Positions 24,301 through 36,329 of a stretch of 64,000 nucleotides of DNA are shown here, piece after piece (the stretch's first letter is position 1; each line of letters begins with the position of its first letter). Location of the stretch: NCBI GenBank assembly GCA_026027325.1, contig JAMSLZ010000009.1:930001-994000 (forward strand), in the 5' to 3' direction. A program made the translations under genes and the position numbers. The notes under the pieces were generated by a model. That model did no database searches. It saw only the letters and a program-made list of their open reading frames with translations, and was not told the origin of the DNA. Source of the stretch: Actinomucor elegans (lineage: Eukaryota; Mucoromycota; Mucoromycetes; Mucorales; Mucoraceae).

Positions 24301-24530
24301 TTGATGCCGGTCGCTTGACTCCTTCCGGTCACAACTGGGTTTCTGGTAACGGTACTACTCAAATCAAGGAAGCTGATGCTGAGGATATGGTTGATGGTCA
24401 AGGTAACACTATCAAGGCTGTTGAGAAGAAGAAGAAGTTGTCTTCCAAGGAACTCCGTAAGAAGAAGAAGGACAGAATGGAACGTCGTAAGCGTGGTGAA
24501 GAAGTCTACACCACTGATGAAGAGTTGTAA
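21372..24530 (+). CDS. TEF3: Translation elongation factor 3 (EF-3)
   Basis: A single exon encodes 1052 aa, the usual EF-3 length. EF-3 is the fungal ribosome-bound ABC ATPase that releases deacylated tRNA from the E site during elongation. Residues up to about 320 form HEAT-like repeats. ABC1 has Walker A GGNGCGKST (about 480–488), signature LSGGWKMKLALARAM and Walker B LLLDEPTNHLD. ABC2 has Walker A GPNGAGKST (about 724–732), the EF-3-specific chromodomain-like insertion around residues 835–890 (YEYEVSWVGRSSVDNTW), signature LSGGQKVKL and LVLDEPTNYLD. The C-terminus is a Lys/Arg-rich tail. Codon use is extremely biased: TTA, CTA and TCA are absent across the gene, which leaves a 1079-codon open frame on the opposite strand. 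That antisense frame is an artefact of this bias. Strong expression is inferred. Confidence 0.98.
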   Translation: MPAAAAAKNTQSEIQSKKMSIVSNTPSEVENKKAKDIVTKLAAASDDDREAVAAELAALVKANGILSLKPIIDILKKDIAHKKSAAARAGAIAAIVALTNESLDHQTEPFVLPFVASLLELQADKQKAIQEAANKAAKNIVAKVNPHACSLMVPFILEGLGNSCKWQTKMLSLELLELLAKTYPVDFIVAIPDVIPTVSDCMWDTKTDVKKKATEAMGVICSLVDNKDIERFIPAVIGCINHPENVPETIHLLGATTFVQEVDSATLSIMVPLLGRGLNERATPIKRKAALIIDNMSKLVDDPDVAAPFLPLLLPALEKVQDVVADPECRGVVQKALATLQRVGNPAIEIFTKDQKKAKVESSIKELLPENMDEFLNTTVSFMNDVALTLCVSKNFFKDVWTNSLAPYAKSFLSTEDAEKLAFIALEKCEEAVTAKDPEEEDDEGEDLCNCEFSLAYGAKILLNRTSLRLKRGRRYGLCGGNGCGKSTLMRAIANEQVEGFPPRSELKTVYVEHDIDGSEADTPLVDFILASDGVETKDPEQVRKILLEYGFSEAMVTKMAIGELSGGWKMKLALARAMLMNADILLLDEPTNHLDVVNVAWLENYLLGLKTVTSIIVSHDSGFLDHVCSDIIHYEPNYKLKRYRGNLSEFVKKVPRAASYYSLEVSQISFSFPEPGFLEGIKTKERAILKMKNVDFQYPGSDRKQLMDISMQCSLASRVAVIGPNGAGKSTLIKLLTGEIESEVGTVWKHPNLRIAYVAQHAFHHIEKHLDSTPNEYIQWRYATGEDREELDKNDRMNGEANKKMAEQVFVIDGEKRTVEELVGRRKLKQSYEYEVSWVGRSSVDNTWISRQKLEDMGFGKKIAEVDSAEAAKMGLNRPLTAKEIEKHLTEVGLEAEFATHSRIRGLSGGQKVKLVIGAAMWNKPHMLVLDEPTNYLDRESLGALAMAIKAYGGGVVIVTHNREFTEALCNEVWMVDAGRLTPSGHNWVSGNGTTQIKEADAEDMVDGQGNTIKAVEKKKKLSSKELRKKKKDRMERRKRGEEVYTTDEEL

Positions 24531-25132
24531 ATCTTGTAGTCCTTTTTTTGTATTTCTTCTTTCTTTTATATATACAATAGCATTTATATAGAACATTATC
24601 CCTTAACTTGATAATATCATTCATTCTCTTTTCTTTTACACATATCTTGAAAAAAATAAAATAAATATTTTAATCTTTTTGTAACAATTTAAAAAAAAAC
24701 CTTGGTCTTCATCCTATTTAGCAGAATATGGTTCAATTACATCTTTGGGATCATCGCTTAAGCTTATTGTGTGCTGGTGTGCGTTTTAAGACGACTAGCT
24801 GTAGTCATAGCAACAGGTTGGCAGATCACTTTCACCAGCAATATATGTTATGGGGCTGAAAAAAAAGACATACTTTGATTCAATGATCTATAGATCTCCT
24901 GCCAATCTTGGTACAGTGCCACAGTTGTTAAATGATATATAGTTACAATAAACTGCTAGACTTATTATAGTACCTGTTCAACTATAATACAGCTAACATT
25001 ATGTTCACCAATAGTGGGCTTGTCAAAGACTGAGATTTCGTTTAACCTAAATCTAATGAGTAATAGATCCCTTGACCGATCCCAATTAAATGTCTTGTCT
25101 AATTAATGCTCCATACTCCAAGTATGTTGCTG

Positions 25133-25163
<31 letters not shown>

Positions 25164-26913
25164 GGAACACAGCATTATAATAGTTATTTTATTCATTTAT
25201 AATTGTCTGTAATTAGATGTTATTTTGTATCATAATTTTTACTACACTCCTTTCTTGCTCTATTTTAGCCAAACATCGCATCTAATCAGTACTCTTTGCT
25301 TTGAATAAACTATTACACCTACTAGAATCTCAAATGTATAAGCGTCGACTTTTTGGAGGAATATTTATATTATAGATTGTATAAAATACAAAAAACAAAA
25401 CAAAAAAAAAATTGTAAACATTTTATATCCTTCATGTGTACGAAAAAAGTACTATTTATCAGTCAGGTGTAACTGTATAGCTTGTATATACATTATATTG
25501 CCCTTAGTAATAAGCATATTGATGGCACGAATTATCAGGTTAGTGTGGACTTACTGGAAAGATGCAGAAAAATCGCAGTGTTTAATTGTTCAATCCCAGA
25601 GTGTATCAACGTTTATTTTTGGATTTCTTCTTTGCACGCGTTGGTATACTAGCTCTGACCAGCTTCACTAATGCTGAATCTAAGATATAATTTGAGCATT
25701 TAATTTCACCCTTATTTACAGTTTAGTATTCCTTTCTGTAATATGAAAATCTCAACTACCAATTTTTTGAAGCACGAAAAATATTGCATTAACTCAAGGC
25801 TGCTTCAATACATCTATCCCTTACCCACTTGTTATGAAATCTCCAACCATTAACTAAAGAAGATGACTATTCTGAATCTTTTTTATTCGAAGCCTCGATC
25901 TTATACATTGAGTACAAGTTCCTCAGGAACGCAAGCTTGTATATCACTTTAATTTTTAAAATCAATAGAGCGTCTGGGTTTAAAGAAAGCCAATTACGGA
26001 TATGCAGGAAATCCAGATTCTGTGATACGAAATATGTATGATTTTTTTTCTGTCGTTAAAACATGTTGTATTTTAGTTAAATGAAGGATCTGATGGATGA
26101 AACAACTCATTCTGAACATGGACAGCTAATCAGATTCGACATTGGACGGGGATCGGCGGAGGTATTTGAAATTAGGCTGATTTCTGAAGGCAGAAGCTAA
26201 GGACAAAATTATAGGATTTTTTCGATATTTTGTGGAGCATGTAAAATGCTTTTTTAGAAATGCATTTTTTTTTTGAGTGTTCTTGCCATCAGGATTGCCC
26301 AAGTTAGGGTCGTATTTCAAAAAACTGAGAAAATTAATACTTTATCAAATGAAACTTCATAGGTTTGCAAAGATACACAATGATAATTACATTATTCGAT
26401 GAAAAATTTAATTCTGTTTTTTATACTTTCTTATATTCAAAACTTGGATAGAAAAAAAATATTTTGAGGGAGGTTTGAGCACGATTTGTTAAAATATATA
26501 AGACACAGTATACTATCAGTTATAATACTGTTGAATCATCCGTTTGAAAATATAATTAACATACTAGATAGGTGGTCTTTAATATAACTATATTAGCTGT
26601 ATGACAATATATGTTGTTGGATTTTTCATGTATTTGATTTAGTATACAAAACCATGGTTAATTATCTCGATGCGGTAAATTGAACCTTCAATGAACCATG
26701 AAAATACTATATCCCTTTATTCCTTTGAGCGAAAAATGTATATATTACTTCAGTGAACACTCTGAGTGTTGAGAATGGCCCTTCAGCCTGTTTATATCGC
26801 TAGGACCAGCATCAAGAAAATATCTTGTATTGGGTATACCTTACGGAAAAATTTGATCTTCCCTGAACACGCGTGAACCGTGCCATTTGTCAGACGGAAG
26901 AACCTGTAGCCCT

Positions 26914-26949
<36 letters not shown>

Positions 26950-27009
26950 TTTTTTATTTTTTCGCGACACTTTCTTTGTTACCATTGAACTTATTAAATT
27001 ATAAATAGT
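24531..27009. other. AT-rich gene-free DNA with dispersed repeats and poly(T) tracts
   Basis: No supported gene. Copies of the dispersed repeat lie at about 25060–25125 (minus), 25262–25300 (minus) and 26110–26160 (plus). Pure T tracts of 25–31 bases lie at about 25137–25162 and 26917–26947; the latter is in the CLASP promoter. Confidence 0.5.
26964..26973 (+). promoter_or_regulatory. GCGACACTTT promoter motif
   Basis: The decamer lies 37 bases before the CLASP ATG and directly follows a long poly(T) tract, the same arrangement as upstream of the RBR ligase. Confidence 0.4.
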
Positions 27010-30000
27010 ATGAAAGGACGTACTGTCGAGGTACATAGGCAAGAATCTAACAAGTGCCTATTCGTTTTATTGACCATGCTGATTTTGAGTAGATCATTTG
27101 CCTACGAGATCTCGAGAAAGAGTTTACAAATATATCGAAATTGTTTACTGGAAAAGAAACAGAACATAACTGGGAAGCCAGGGACGCTTCAGTCAGAAGG
27201 TTGCATCAGTTTTTAAACTCTGAGCTTATCGAACAGTATAAAGACGAGGCTTTGAAAGGATTACACGATCATATGTCTGGTATTATCAAAAGTGTAAGTA
27301 TTGTATCGTGGAAAGAAATCATGTGTACTAAACGCCTCAATAGATACATAGTCTAAGAACAGCTGTTGCTATAGAAGCCTTATCATTCATTGAGGATACC
27401 AGTTACCATTTGGGCGATCGAATCGATATTTATACCCTCGAAACAATACTATCCAATTTACTAAAATGCAGCACTAATACCAAGAAAATGATCGCTACTA
27501 AAACAGAGCAAGTTACCATAGCTTTCCTGACAAATACCAGTTTCCACTCGAAATTAATGACCATGCTTTGCAAAACTGTCAGTGAAAAGAATGTCCAGCT
27601 GCGTCATTTCGCTGCCAATTACATCAAATCACTACTATCTGCTCATGGATCAAAAGAAACTGTTCGATCCGCTATTGCAAAAACTGAATTAAGTCAATAT
27701 ATTGAACAGTTTTTGAGGAAAGGGTTGGTAGATGCTTCTCCCGCCATAAGAGAAGCTTGCAGATTGATGTATGGGATGTATCGTTTATATTGGCCAGATC
27801 AAGCCGAAAGGTAGAATATACATATCTTATTGAACTAATGACAGAACGTACTCAATTCAAGTTATCTATAGGCTAAATGACTCTTTAGATACAGCAGTAC
27901 AACGTCAATTGGAAAAGTCTACACCAAAGGCTTCACCAAGACTAGTTTCAAAACCTGTAGTTAGAACCCTTGTTAAACGATCCAATTCCATGTCTTCTGT
28001 ATCTTCATCAGCAAGTATATCTTCATCCAACACAACAGTTGCTACATCACCATCATCTACCACTACCTTTAAATCGCCTACTATCAAGAGAACATTTTCC
28101 TTCAAAACAAGCCAACCTAATATACCTGCCACTTCTGCCGAGGTCAGGCGAAATTTAACTGCACAACGACTGAGTCGATTATCTCATATATCCAATGTTT
28201 CTGCACCTGCTACTGATGTATCGCACAAGCTCAATCGTGCGGCTATGGCTAATACATCCCAACAACAGCGTAGAACACAATCCGAATTCCACCTGCAATC
28301 TGCACACGCGGCTAGCTCTTTACTTCATATGCTCAAGAGCAACGACACACTTATGCAATGTAAAGGCATCCACCAACTATCTCAAAAGTTACAAAACGTG
28401 ACCTATGACCCATCTTCAGTTACCACCACATCACTACCACCGGGCGTGCCCTCCAGAATCGATCTGGTCAATGTATTCACCAACATGCTTTCTCGAAACG
28501 ATCTTGATCTCGAGCTTTACCATACACTGATGAGTTGGGAGAGCCTTGCTGGTATCTTTGTATATATTATGTCACTCAATTATTATGTCCCTACGCTCAT
28601 CATCGCAAACCAACAAGAATGCCACAACCAGCATACAACGCCCAATGAACAAAAAATGAAAGCGTTATATAGTAAAGGATTAAAGCGCATCAAGCTATTT
28701 TTGAAATGCCATGACCCTCATTTACCCAAGCAATTGTTGGATATGATGCAGGGTTTGCAAACGAATAACATGGATTTGTTTGATGCGCATATCAAGCGAG
28801 ATTTGATGGCCTATCCTCATTACAAACTAGGTTTGCAGTGCGGGTTGTTGAATTGGTTGGACGAGATTCTATGTGATTATGTTGGGCTATACGAGGACGA
28901 AGATCCAGAGATTTCGATGGAAGGGTCTAAATGGCTTCAAAAGGCAGTCCATCAACAGGTGGCAAGTCAGTGGTTTGATGATAACTTTAATGTGAGGTCA
29001 TTGATCCGTTTTGTATTACACCGTTTGAATCGTGAACAAAATCAAATATATCCTATCCTATGTCGTATGGCCGCACATTTAAAGATGGGCAATGAACGCG
29101 TGTTTGAACAAGAAATGAATGAGCTGAATAGCATCGATTATACATCTGTACAAAAGGCGCTTAGTGTACAAGTGGAAGATGATAATAACATGGATGATTT
29201 ACTTTCGATATTTGATGAAAACAAGCCCGATGATGACACTGAGAAGCTGAATGATTTGACTGTGGACTCGACACATTTGGAAAATCTCTATGACGAAGTT
29301 GTAAAGGAAAATGCAGGCAAATGGAATGAGCCCAACTACGGACACGAAGATCAAAGTACTGGTATGACTCAAGAAATCTCAAAGATGAACCTTAAAACAG
29401 ATTCAGTATTTGGCCAACAAGTATTAGCAGACCTGGTATGTTTAATATAAGCGCGCTAGTTATTTTCAATTAAACTAATGCTATTTAGCCGGAGGAAGGC
29501 CAACAAGAGGAGCCACAAGATGATTTAACCCTAGGAAGCACACCAGTAGAGATAGAGTCTAATACAAAGTTTTACCATCAGGAGAAATCAACTTCTCCTT
29601 CACCAGAACCCATCCAGAGTAGTTTCAAAGAGGAACCAGTGTTGGAAGATGAATCAATAGTCAAAGATGAACCAATACTCGAAAACGAGCCTATAATCAA
29701 ATGTGAATTTATAATCAAAGATGAGCCGATAGCCAAAGATGAATCACTAATCAAAGAATCAAAGCAAGATATTCACTTTTACAGCAAGAAGAAGCTTGCT
29801 CGTCCTGCTCCAGAGCCTTCAACTAGTACTAACAGTGTCAGAGATGAAAAAGAAAGCAAAGACAATCTTGAATCGAACAAGAAGCGTCGACTAGACGAAA
29901 ATACTTTACCAGATACAACAAATGGATTAGGCCAATGTTTGACAGAAATATCTCAATATACCGCCACCAAAGCTACATTCAAACGAATACAAAAGTTGAT

Positions 30001-30779
30001 TGTGGGTAACTCTATCACTCGAAATACCAATAACAAGGCTTATTGGAATCAATGTAACGCTTCAAAACGTTCTCTCTTTGTTCAACTATTAGACGTATTA
30101 GTTAACTTTATCAATAATCACCATGGCCATCAAGATCGACTGTATGCACTTGATACATTGATTAGAATGCTTATTGATCTACGTGTTATATTCAAAGAAC
30201 TGGAAGACAAAGGGCAAGATGTGACCATATATCAGCTGGTGAAGATGTTGGTTGATAATAATAGCGATAATCAAAGCGAGGTAGGTTAGATAAATAGGAG
30301 GCAAACCTATACTCATTTGCTTGGCATTTTTAGATGGATATCAAAGCAGAAAAGGCGCTCAATATGCTACTATCGATTCATTCGCCTGAACTGGCTCTAC
30401 AGATACTATGGAGATTGTCAAGCGTTTACCTTGCAAAAGAAAACAAGATGGGCAATTTGCTTATTCTAATCAGTGAGCTGGCGCCCAAGGCATCACCGAC
30501 CGCTTTGGAAAAATCTTTACAGGCTGGTGCGGCCGATATTCTGATATGGGTAAGCTTCCAAAAAAAAAGTAAATATGGCATTTATTAACTCTTTTTTTTT
30601 TTTGCTTTATTTAGGGCTACGGTCACACTAATGCTTGCATTAGAAAGTCTAGTTTCTTAGCATCAGCCGGTATTCATCAGGTCTTGGGTGATCCGTATAT
30701 TGGCACGTACTTGCCCACTCTAAAACCTGAACAAAAAACGATTCTGGTACATTATATCGAGACTGCAATAAAAAGATAG
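27010..30779 (+). CDS. CLASP-family microtubule-binding protein (Stu1/Cls1/Peg1-like)
   Basis: Exons are 27010..27030, 27093..27293, 27344..27810, 27872..29435, 29489..30280, 30334..30549 and 30615..30779, giving 1141 aa; introns are 50–65 nt and phases agree. Joining exons 1 and 2 gives MKGRTVEIICLRDLEKEF, the start of a CLASP TOG domain that continues through FTGKETEHNWEARD, LRTAVAIEALSFIED and ASPAIREACRLMYGMY (to about residue 225). A Ser/Thr/Pro-rich basic linker follows (about 240–330), as used for microtubule-lattice binding in CLASPs. A middle helical region comes next, then an acidic repeat segment (KDEP/ENEP units, nt 29639–29760) and a C-terminal TOG-like domain ending HTNACIRKSSFLASAGIH and LKPEQKTILVHYI. 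The protein should stabilise microtubules and the mitotic spindle. Confidence 0.9.
29636..29760 (+). repeat. Internal acidic repeat in the CLASP gene
   Basis: About eight degenerate units encode (K/E)(D/N)E(P/S) separated by I-V/I/A-K, within the linker before the C-terminal TOG-like domain. The DNA is an imperfect 18- or 24-base repeat, a likely source of length variation. Confidence 0.7.
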
Positions 30780-33647
30780 GTAGCCTTCAGTATATATATA
30801 TATATACTGTACTCGTTTACGCGTACAATAATTAATAACGTTAAAAGCAAGACTACAATATCATTATGCTTGTAGAATAAGCTCTCTTTACATACACTGA
30901 TATACAAAAAGATGAACTCGCTTGATAAGATGCCTACACTGTTGATTCCGCGTGTTCAACACGCCACATTTTACCTGGGGAATGATGAAACTCGTGTAAT
31001 AATAAGCTTAAAATGTCGAGTACAAGAAATAGACCCTGATCACTTACAGGATGGTGGCACCAGATGGTAGTGCAAAAAAAGGTGCTGCAGTTGTACCGGC
31101 ATCTCTTATAAGTAGAAGCCAGTGCCTCATCATTTACGTATTTGGGTATCGATATCTGCAGCATATCAAGCTATTTAGCGATAAGGTGATTCGCTGTAGA
31201 TAGACAATGATAGCTCACTCTATTTGCATTAATACTGCTATTATACCTACTGTTGCGGACTTAACGGACCGCTTTCATTTTGGTGCATGTACAAAACGTT
31301 GACACATGGACACTTTGTGAAGCTTACCTTCAAGCGTCCTTCATACAAACCCCGTAATTATAATAATAGATGCGTCTATGCGCTTATCTGCCATCGCATT
31401 ATACAGAAGCTACATATCCATCTAGCCCACTTAAGCTATTCAATGAACTATCTATAAAGCGTTTCAACCAAAGACAGCTTGTGAAATATATAGATAATCT
31501 CACAGTCAGATAAGTTTGCATACTTAATCAGTATATATAGCCACCTCAACTTGGTTACAAGATAAGCGCTTTGCATTTGTGTTTGTAGCACCTATAGCTC
31601 AATAATACGTTATACAAATAAGACAATACAGTGATCATTTTAGGGGAAAGTGGCTTAAAAAAAAGAGGAAGATGTACTAGTTCAGTTAATCATGGTAAAG
31701 TACAGTTTCCAGTCTCCATACTGTGGTGAAGTATGATGTTTGTGTGCTTACATTCATAAGTTATCTGTGCACTACATATTTGGCTCTAGCTGACAGGTTC
31801 TTAGGTGGTATATATATATATGCGCCCGGTTCTCAACATCTCAGATGAGAATCACGCGAGATCAATAGATGCAGCCACAATAAACAGCCAAGAGGCTTCT
31901 GGACCTCAATAGCCATCATTTTGGACAGTCAACACTCGATTTCGCAATACATACGTACTTTTTTCAGTAAAACCATGCGGTTCTCTCGCGGATATCAATC
32001 AATCTAGTGCTAAGGCATTTACTTGCGAAAAAAGAAACAGCAAATAACACAGCTGGTGAAGGTTATGCTGCGATACCTATTAATGCAATCAAAATAAGGA
32101 GGCTCAACTGGGATTTTATAAGATGTAGTGGCACATTTTGAGCATGAACTACTAATCAGATGTGACATTTGACCCAGATCAACCGAGATCGCAAACATCA
32201 AAAAGTATATTGTGCAATTTTCCAAGTCTTGGATTTTGAACTCAAAAAAAAAAAGTTGATGAAATTTTTAATGCCAGTAAGTCGAGATTGGACTCTTTGT
32301 AGCCAAAAAAAAAAAAAAAATATTAATAGAGATCAAAGTGTACTTTTTATACAAAAAAAAAAAAAAAAAAGTAGTGTTATAGAGAGTAAAAATGGAATAT
32401 AATTGGAACCGCCTTAATTTTTTTTCAATATTTATAAAGCACTCTAAAACTGTATGTGTTGTAAAGAAGACCTGTTTTTGTATATACTCCTTAATTATCA
32501 AAGCATCATATTTACTTGTTGATGAGTTAGAAATGGTTTTGATCGAGTAACACCTTGAGCATATGGCGGACTACTAGAGGTGGTACTAAACCAATGAAAT
32601 CAGTATCAGATGACTATTGATTCAATAATTGAAATCCTGTACCTGAAATTTGAAATTATAGTAGCCATAGTATACAGCAAACGCGTCTACTATCATTATG
32701 CTGAAAATTTCCTTTGTTTTAATAATACTAATGTCATACCAACGTCTAAGGTGAAGTACTGCTCCAGATGATCAAGTCACTGTATTTTCGGAGTTGACTG
32801 AAACCTTTGAATATTAAGATATAAGCATATATCTTATCTCATGAAACAGAGAACTTTCCGAATCCATATGCTTTTCCAAATTCAAAGAAGCTTGCTATGT
32901 ACCTAAACTTGGCTCCTTAGTGTCGAGGAGTTTGTCGAGGATGTAATGGACTCAACGATGCAAAGTCCGACAAACAATCAAATCAATACTGCAGTTAATA
33001 GAACACAAAGTAACTGCATGTAGATCAGCTTTTAGTCAAAAGACCAAGAAAAATGCATAGATAGAATACTATAGAGACGTCATGGAGACGTTATGCATAC
33101 TATAAGAGTAGTTCAATAAGAAAATGGACTAATTTAAAGGGCTTTTCACGTTCTAGACATATGGTATTATTCAGATGCAAAAGCTATGGTTTATCAGTAA
33201 ATCAGACTATTGAGAATCAAAAAAAAAAATCTTATTTCAAACAAGTTTATCATGTGAGGTTATATAAGCGACAGTTTCAGAACATATATTAATTTTTATT
33301 CAAACAGAGCTTAGCTTCTGTCCAGGTAAAACCAGCCAAAGACAGAGCTATTTGTTCGGAAATAAACGCTCAATGCACAGTCTTAATCAATACCCCCCCG
33401 TCATTGACCGGGTCATAATGATTAAGAATTATCGGCCCATTCCGAAGACCTAAAAAATGTGGTCTTATATCCGCCCCAGATTAAACCTGCTGAGATAATT
33501 CTGGAGTGACAAGCCGTCATTTTATATAAATGTCAAATGCGCCGCGGTCAAGCAACCATAAACGACAATTCTCTCACACTTATCTATTTCCCCACATTTT
33601 ACAGTGATTTATAACGTAATTTATTATGAAATGATACCCCACACCTT
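30780..33647. other. AT-rich gene-free DNA
   Basis: No gene is seen. A plus-oriented copy of the dispersed repeat lies at about 32138–32240. A-rich runs occur at 32245, 32305 and 32355. 33390–33560 is less AT-rich than its surroundings (it contains GACCGGGTC and GCCGCGGTC) but holds no recognisable gene or RNA. Confidence 0.45.
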
Positions 33648-34656
33648 TTAAACAAGTGCCTCGTTTATCAGTAATTTCACTTGATTGGTTCTTTGTTTCG
33701 CGTTAAAAATGCACTGTTTTAATCCTTCATTATCAATGCTTGTACCGCCATTTTTGTAGATTCTACAGAGATTGTAATCAAAATCCATCACCACAGTAAC
33801 TGATTCTTTGGCCAGACTTTCTTCAGTATCGTTGGGATCCGACAAAATGACATCTGGGTTATTAAAGATACTGAATGTAGATGAAACTGGAAGTCGTGAG
33901 AGTTGAATTGGTTCTGCAAGTGCTGTAGGGTCAGCTTCAACGACCAAAGATGGCGAAACTGCTGCTTTAGGTAACTTTACTATAAAAGATGGTTGAGATA
34001 CACGCGAAATACACGCACACATGATACGTACAATCTTTTAATGCAGTAGTTAATGCTAACAAACTGGCATCTAATATATTTCCATCATAGTTCAAGCACA
34101 CTATATCAGCATATAATACCCACACGGCTTTTCCTTCTTCGATACACAAACTCTCCAAGGGAAATATGTGTGATCTTACAAAAATAAGGTTACTATTAGA
34201 CTTACTATAGAAATAGAAACTTACTTAATAAAGAGTTGATGGATGAATTCAGAGACTGCTTGTGCTTTCTCAGAAGGTGCTCCAGGTTTGAATTTAGATG
34301 AACACAGTGGAGATAATTCAACATTGGGTACTACTCGCTACAAGTTCAATATGTTTGCTTCAAATCTATTATATATGGCTCTTACCTAAATAGCCTTGGT
34401 TGGGAATATCTACTTTGGGTTCACACACTTCAGCTTTGATACCGCAGACGACAGTAGTACCACCTAAGCGGACCATAGCACTGGCGTTAGCTGTGGAAAT
34501 AGCACCTGAGGTAATCATGGTTTTTCTGAACTGATTTAATAATCGACCATCAGGTCTCACTTGTTGATCGAGAAATCGCTTTAAATATTCATGAGGTTGA
34601 ATTCTACTAAAGATTTCGAAATTATCTGTAGCTGCCGATGAGGTTTTGATGGACAT
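33648..34656 (-). CDS. RRP43: Exosome core subunit RRP43 (EXOSC8-like)
   Basis: Exons on the minus strand are 34386..34656, 34225..34333, 34032..34174 and 33648..33979, giving 284 aa, normal for the family. The RNase PH-like fold is recognisable from [77 protein letters not shown] and the late [14 protein letters not shown]43 is a catalytically inactive member of the six-subunit ring of the RNA exosome, acting in nucleus and cytoplasm in 3'-to-5' RNA processing and decay. The first intron uses an acceptor at GCGAG rather than the nearby GTAG, because only that keeps frame into VPNVELSP. The gene is transcribed away from the Mig1-like gene across a 531-bp shared upstream region. Confidence 0.92.
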
Positions 34657-35187
34657 TATTATACGCGTTAAAAGATTCTGAATGTCTCAACATTGCGAGA
34701 AATACCACTCTATTTCTCTATATGTGACCGTTTATCGTTTTGAGGGCTTATCGAGACAGGTTTTCCCGGAGACCCCCATCTGATAACCATTCTGAATTCA
34801 ATTTTAGTGGAAGCATATTTCACAATCGGAACAATTGATAGTGGGGTGATTTGAGGATATTGCGTGATTAAAATATGGTTCTCTTTTTTCCAACTATATT
34901 ATATCTGCAAAAAGGTGCAGCTTAAACTAGGATTTAAGCTGCGGTTAGTGTGATTTGGTGTGAATATTATGTCCTTTACCAGCTGTACGTGAGAATAAGC
35001 TACCCTTTTTTGGGATTTTCACTGAAAAACCAATGTCTCACTACATACCTTAAGTTTATCTATTGAAATCAATAGTCGGGCTTATTTGACGGACTTAATT
35101 AGGTAATTTCTACCGTACTTTGCTAGTATAAATACAGAGCTGTTTTTTTTCACATTTCATTTTACTCTACTTTTTATCTCTATCATC
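34657..35187. promoter_or_regulatory. Divergent promoter region, RRP43 / Mig1-like gene
   Basis: The 531-bp region serves both genes. AGTATAAATAC at about 35126–35136 is a likely TATA box for the zinc-finger gene. GTGGGG at 34841–34846, preceded by A/T-rich DNA, fits the SYGGRG/AT-rich consensus of Mig1/CreA proteins and could serve autoregulation; this is weak evidence because the motif is short. Confidence 0.4.
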
Positions 35188-35901
35188 ATGGACTTTCAAG
35201 CAGCTTCTAGTCTTCTTTACCTATCAAACGCAATGCCAATGCTTCAACCGCAACCTATCTCGAGGAAACGGCCTATTGTATCAGTAGACAAAGCCGATAC
35301 ACCTCGCCCTTATAAATGCCCCATGTGCCCTAAATCGTTTTATCGTCTCGAACATCAAACTCGACATATTCGAACTCACACAGGTGAAAAACCTCATAAA
35401 TGTACATTTCCCAACTGCGAGAAGCGATTTTCTCGTTCTGATGAACTTACTCGCCATGTGCGTATCCATACATCACCCAGCAAGAGAAGAGACCGCAGAC
35501 AGAGCAAGATCGGCAAGCGCACTCGTGCTGCCCATCGCAATAATAGCGCTAGTAGCGCTAGTAGCGCTAGTAGTGCTAGTAGTTCTAACGATAGCACGCC
35601 TACTCATTCAATGCCACCTTCTCCTGCATTATCTACTTCAAGTCATTTTAATCATCATTTATCGGATTCTGAACAAGAATATCTCTTTACACCGGAAACT
35701 TCACCTCAAATGTCTCCATGTCTATTGGATGTGATACCCCACAAGTTGGCTCCTCTTGAATGTAAATTGCTGGACCCTGCAAGACCCACTTCTCCTACGA
35801 ATCCATCCATGAGTTTATTGGATTTATTGGATCGGCCACCCCAAGCTCGTGTATTACCACCACCATCTTATGGTTTTTCTATTCAAACCATGTTATCTTA
35901 A
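35188..35901 (+). CDS. Mig1/CreA-like C2H2 zinc-finger repressor
   Basis: A single exon encodes 237 aa. Two adjacent C2H2 fingers occupy about residues 44–95: [19 protein letters not shown] then [21 protein letters not shown], joined by an HTGEKPH linker. The finger residues, including [18 protein letters not shown] and [15 protein letters not shown], are those of Mig1/CreA glucose repressors, which bind GC-boxes and silence genes for alternative carbon sources. A basic stretch follows ([14 protein letters not shown]), then an Ala/Ser run encoded by repeated TAGCGC units, then Ser/Pro-rich text. The ending ([20 protein letters not shown]) has a short LLDLL-type motif that could recruit a co-repressor. 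At 237 aa it is much shorter than ascomycete CreA, so target overlap is an inference. Confidence 0.88.
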   Translation: MDFQAASSLLYLSNAMPMLQPQPISRKRPIVSVDKADTPRPYKCPMCPKSFYRLEHQTRHIRTHTGEKPHKCTFPNCEKRFSRSDELTRHVRIHTSPSKRRDRRQSKIGKRTRAAHRNNSASSASSASSASSSNDSTPTHSMPPSPALSTSSHFNHHLSDSEQEYLFTPETSPQMSPCLLDVIPHKLAPLECKLLDPARPTSPTNPSMSLLDLLDRPPQARVLPPPSYGFSIQTMLS

Positions 35902-36320
35902 ACGCATTTATCATTCTACAAAGCATCTCATTCTACTGTATAGACATTTAATCCGCATACTAGACATTCAAACTGTATATAACCCTTCTCTCTTTTGTGA
36001 ATAAAAAACACTGTTTTTGAATACTATATTATACTATGGCTCATCATTCACGCGTTTAAAACTCCTCGTGTATAAAAACATGGAATGATTCTCATTTGAA
36101 ACAGTAAAGATCCTTCTGTTTGTAGGCAAAACAATTATCCTCGAGCTTGGGGTCAGTGCCCTCACCTTGTAAAATAAAATCATGATATATCGCACTAAAA
36201 TAATGAACTGATAATGCTATGGTGTAGCAGTAAGACAAAAAAAAAAGCTTCTTTGTTAATAGTACTGGGCTTTAAATGACCGGGCCATTCTTTATAGCAT
36301 CGTTTCTTTTGGATAGGACG
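35902..36320. other. 3' flank, gene-free
   Basis: AATAAAAAACA at about 36000 is a plausible polyadenylation signal for the zinc-finger gene. Nothing else is supportable. Confidence 0.4.
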
Positions 36321-36329
36321 AAAAGGCCA

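Noticed and set aside
21357..24596. 1079-codon minus-strand open frame
   Set aside because: It is the codon-aligned antisense of EF-3, open only because TTA, CTA and TCA codons are absent; its translation has no recognisable domain.
33390..33560. Possible structured RNA or tRNA in the less AT-rich stretch
   Set aside because: No cloverleaf, A/B box pair or known small-RNA motif could be found.
33648..34022. A separate gene starting inside the RRP43 locus
   Set aside because: Its first residues come from reading through an RRP43 intron; the rest is RRP43 exon 4.
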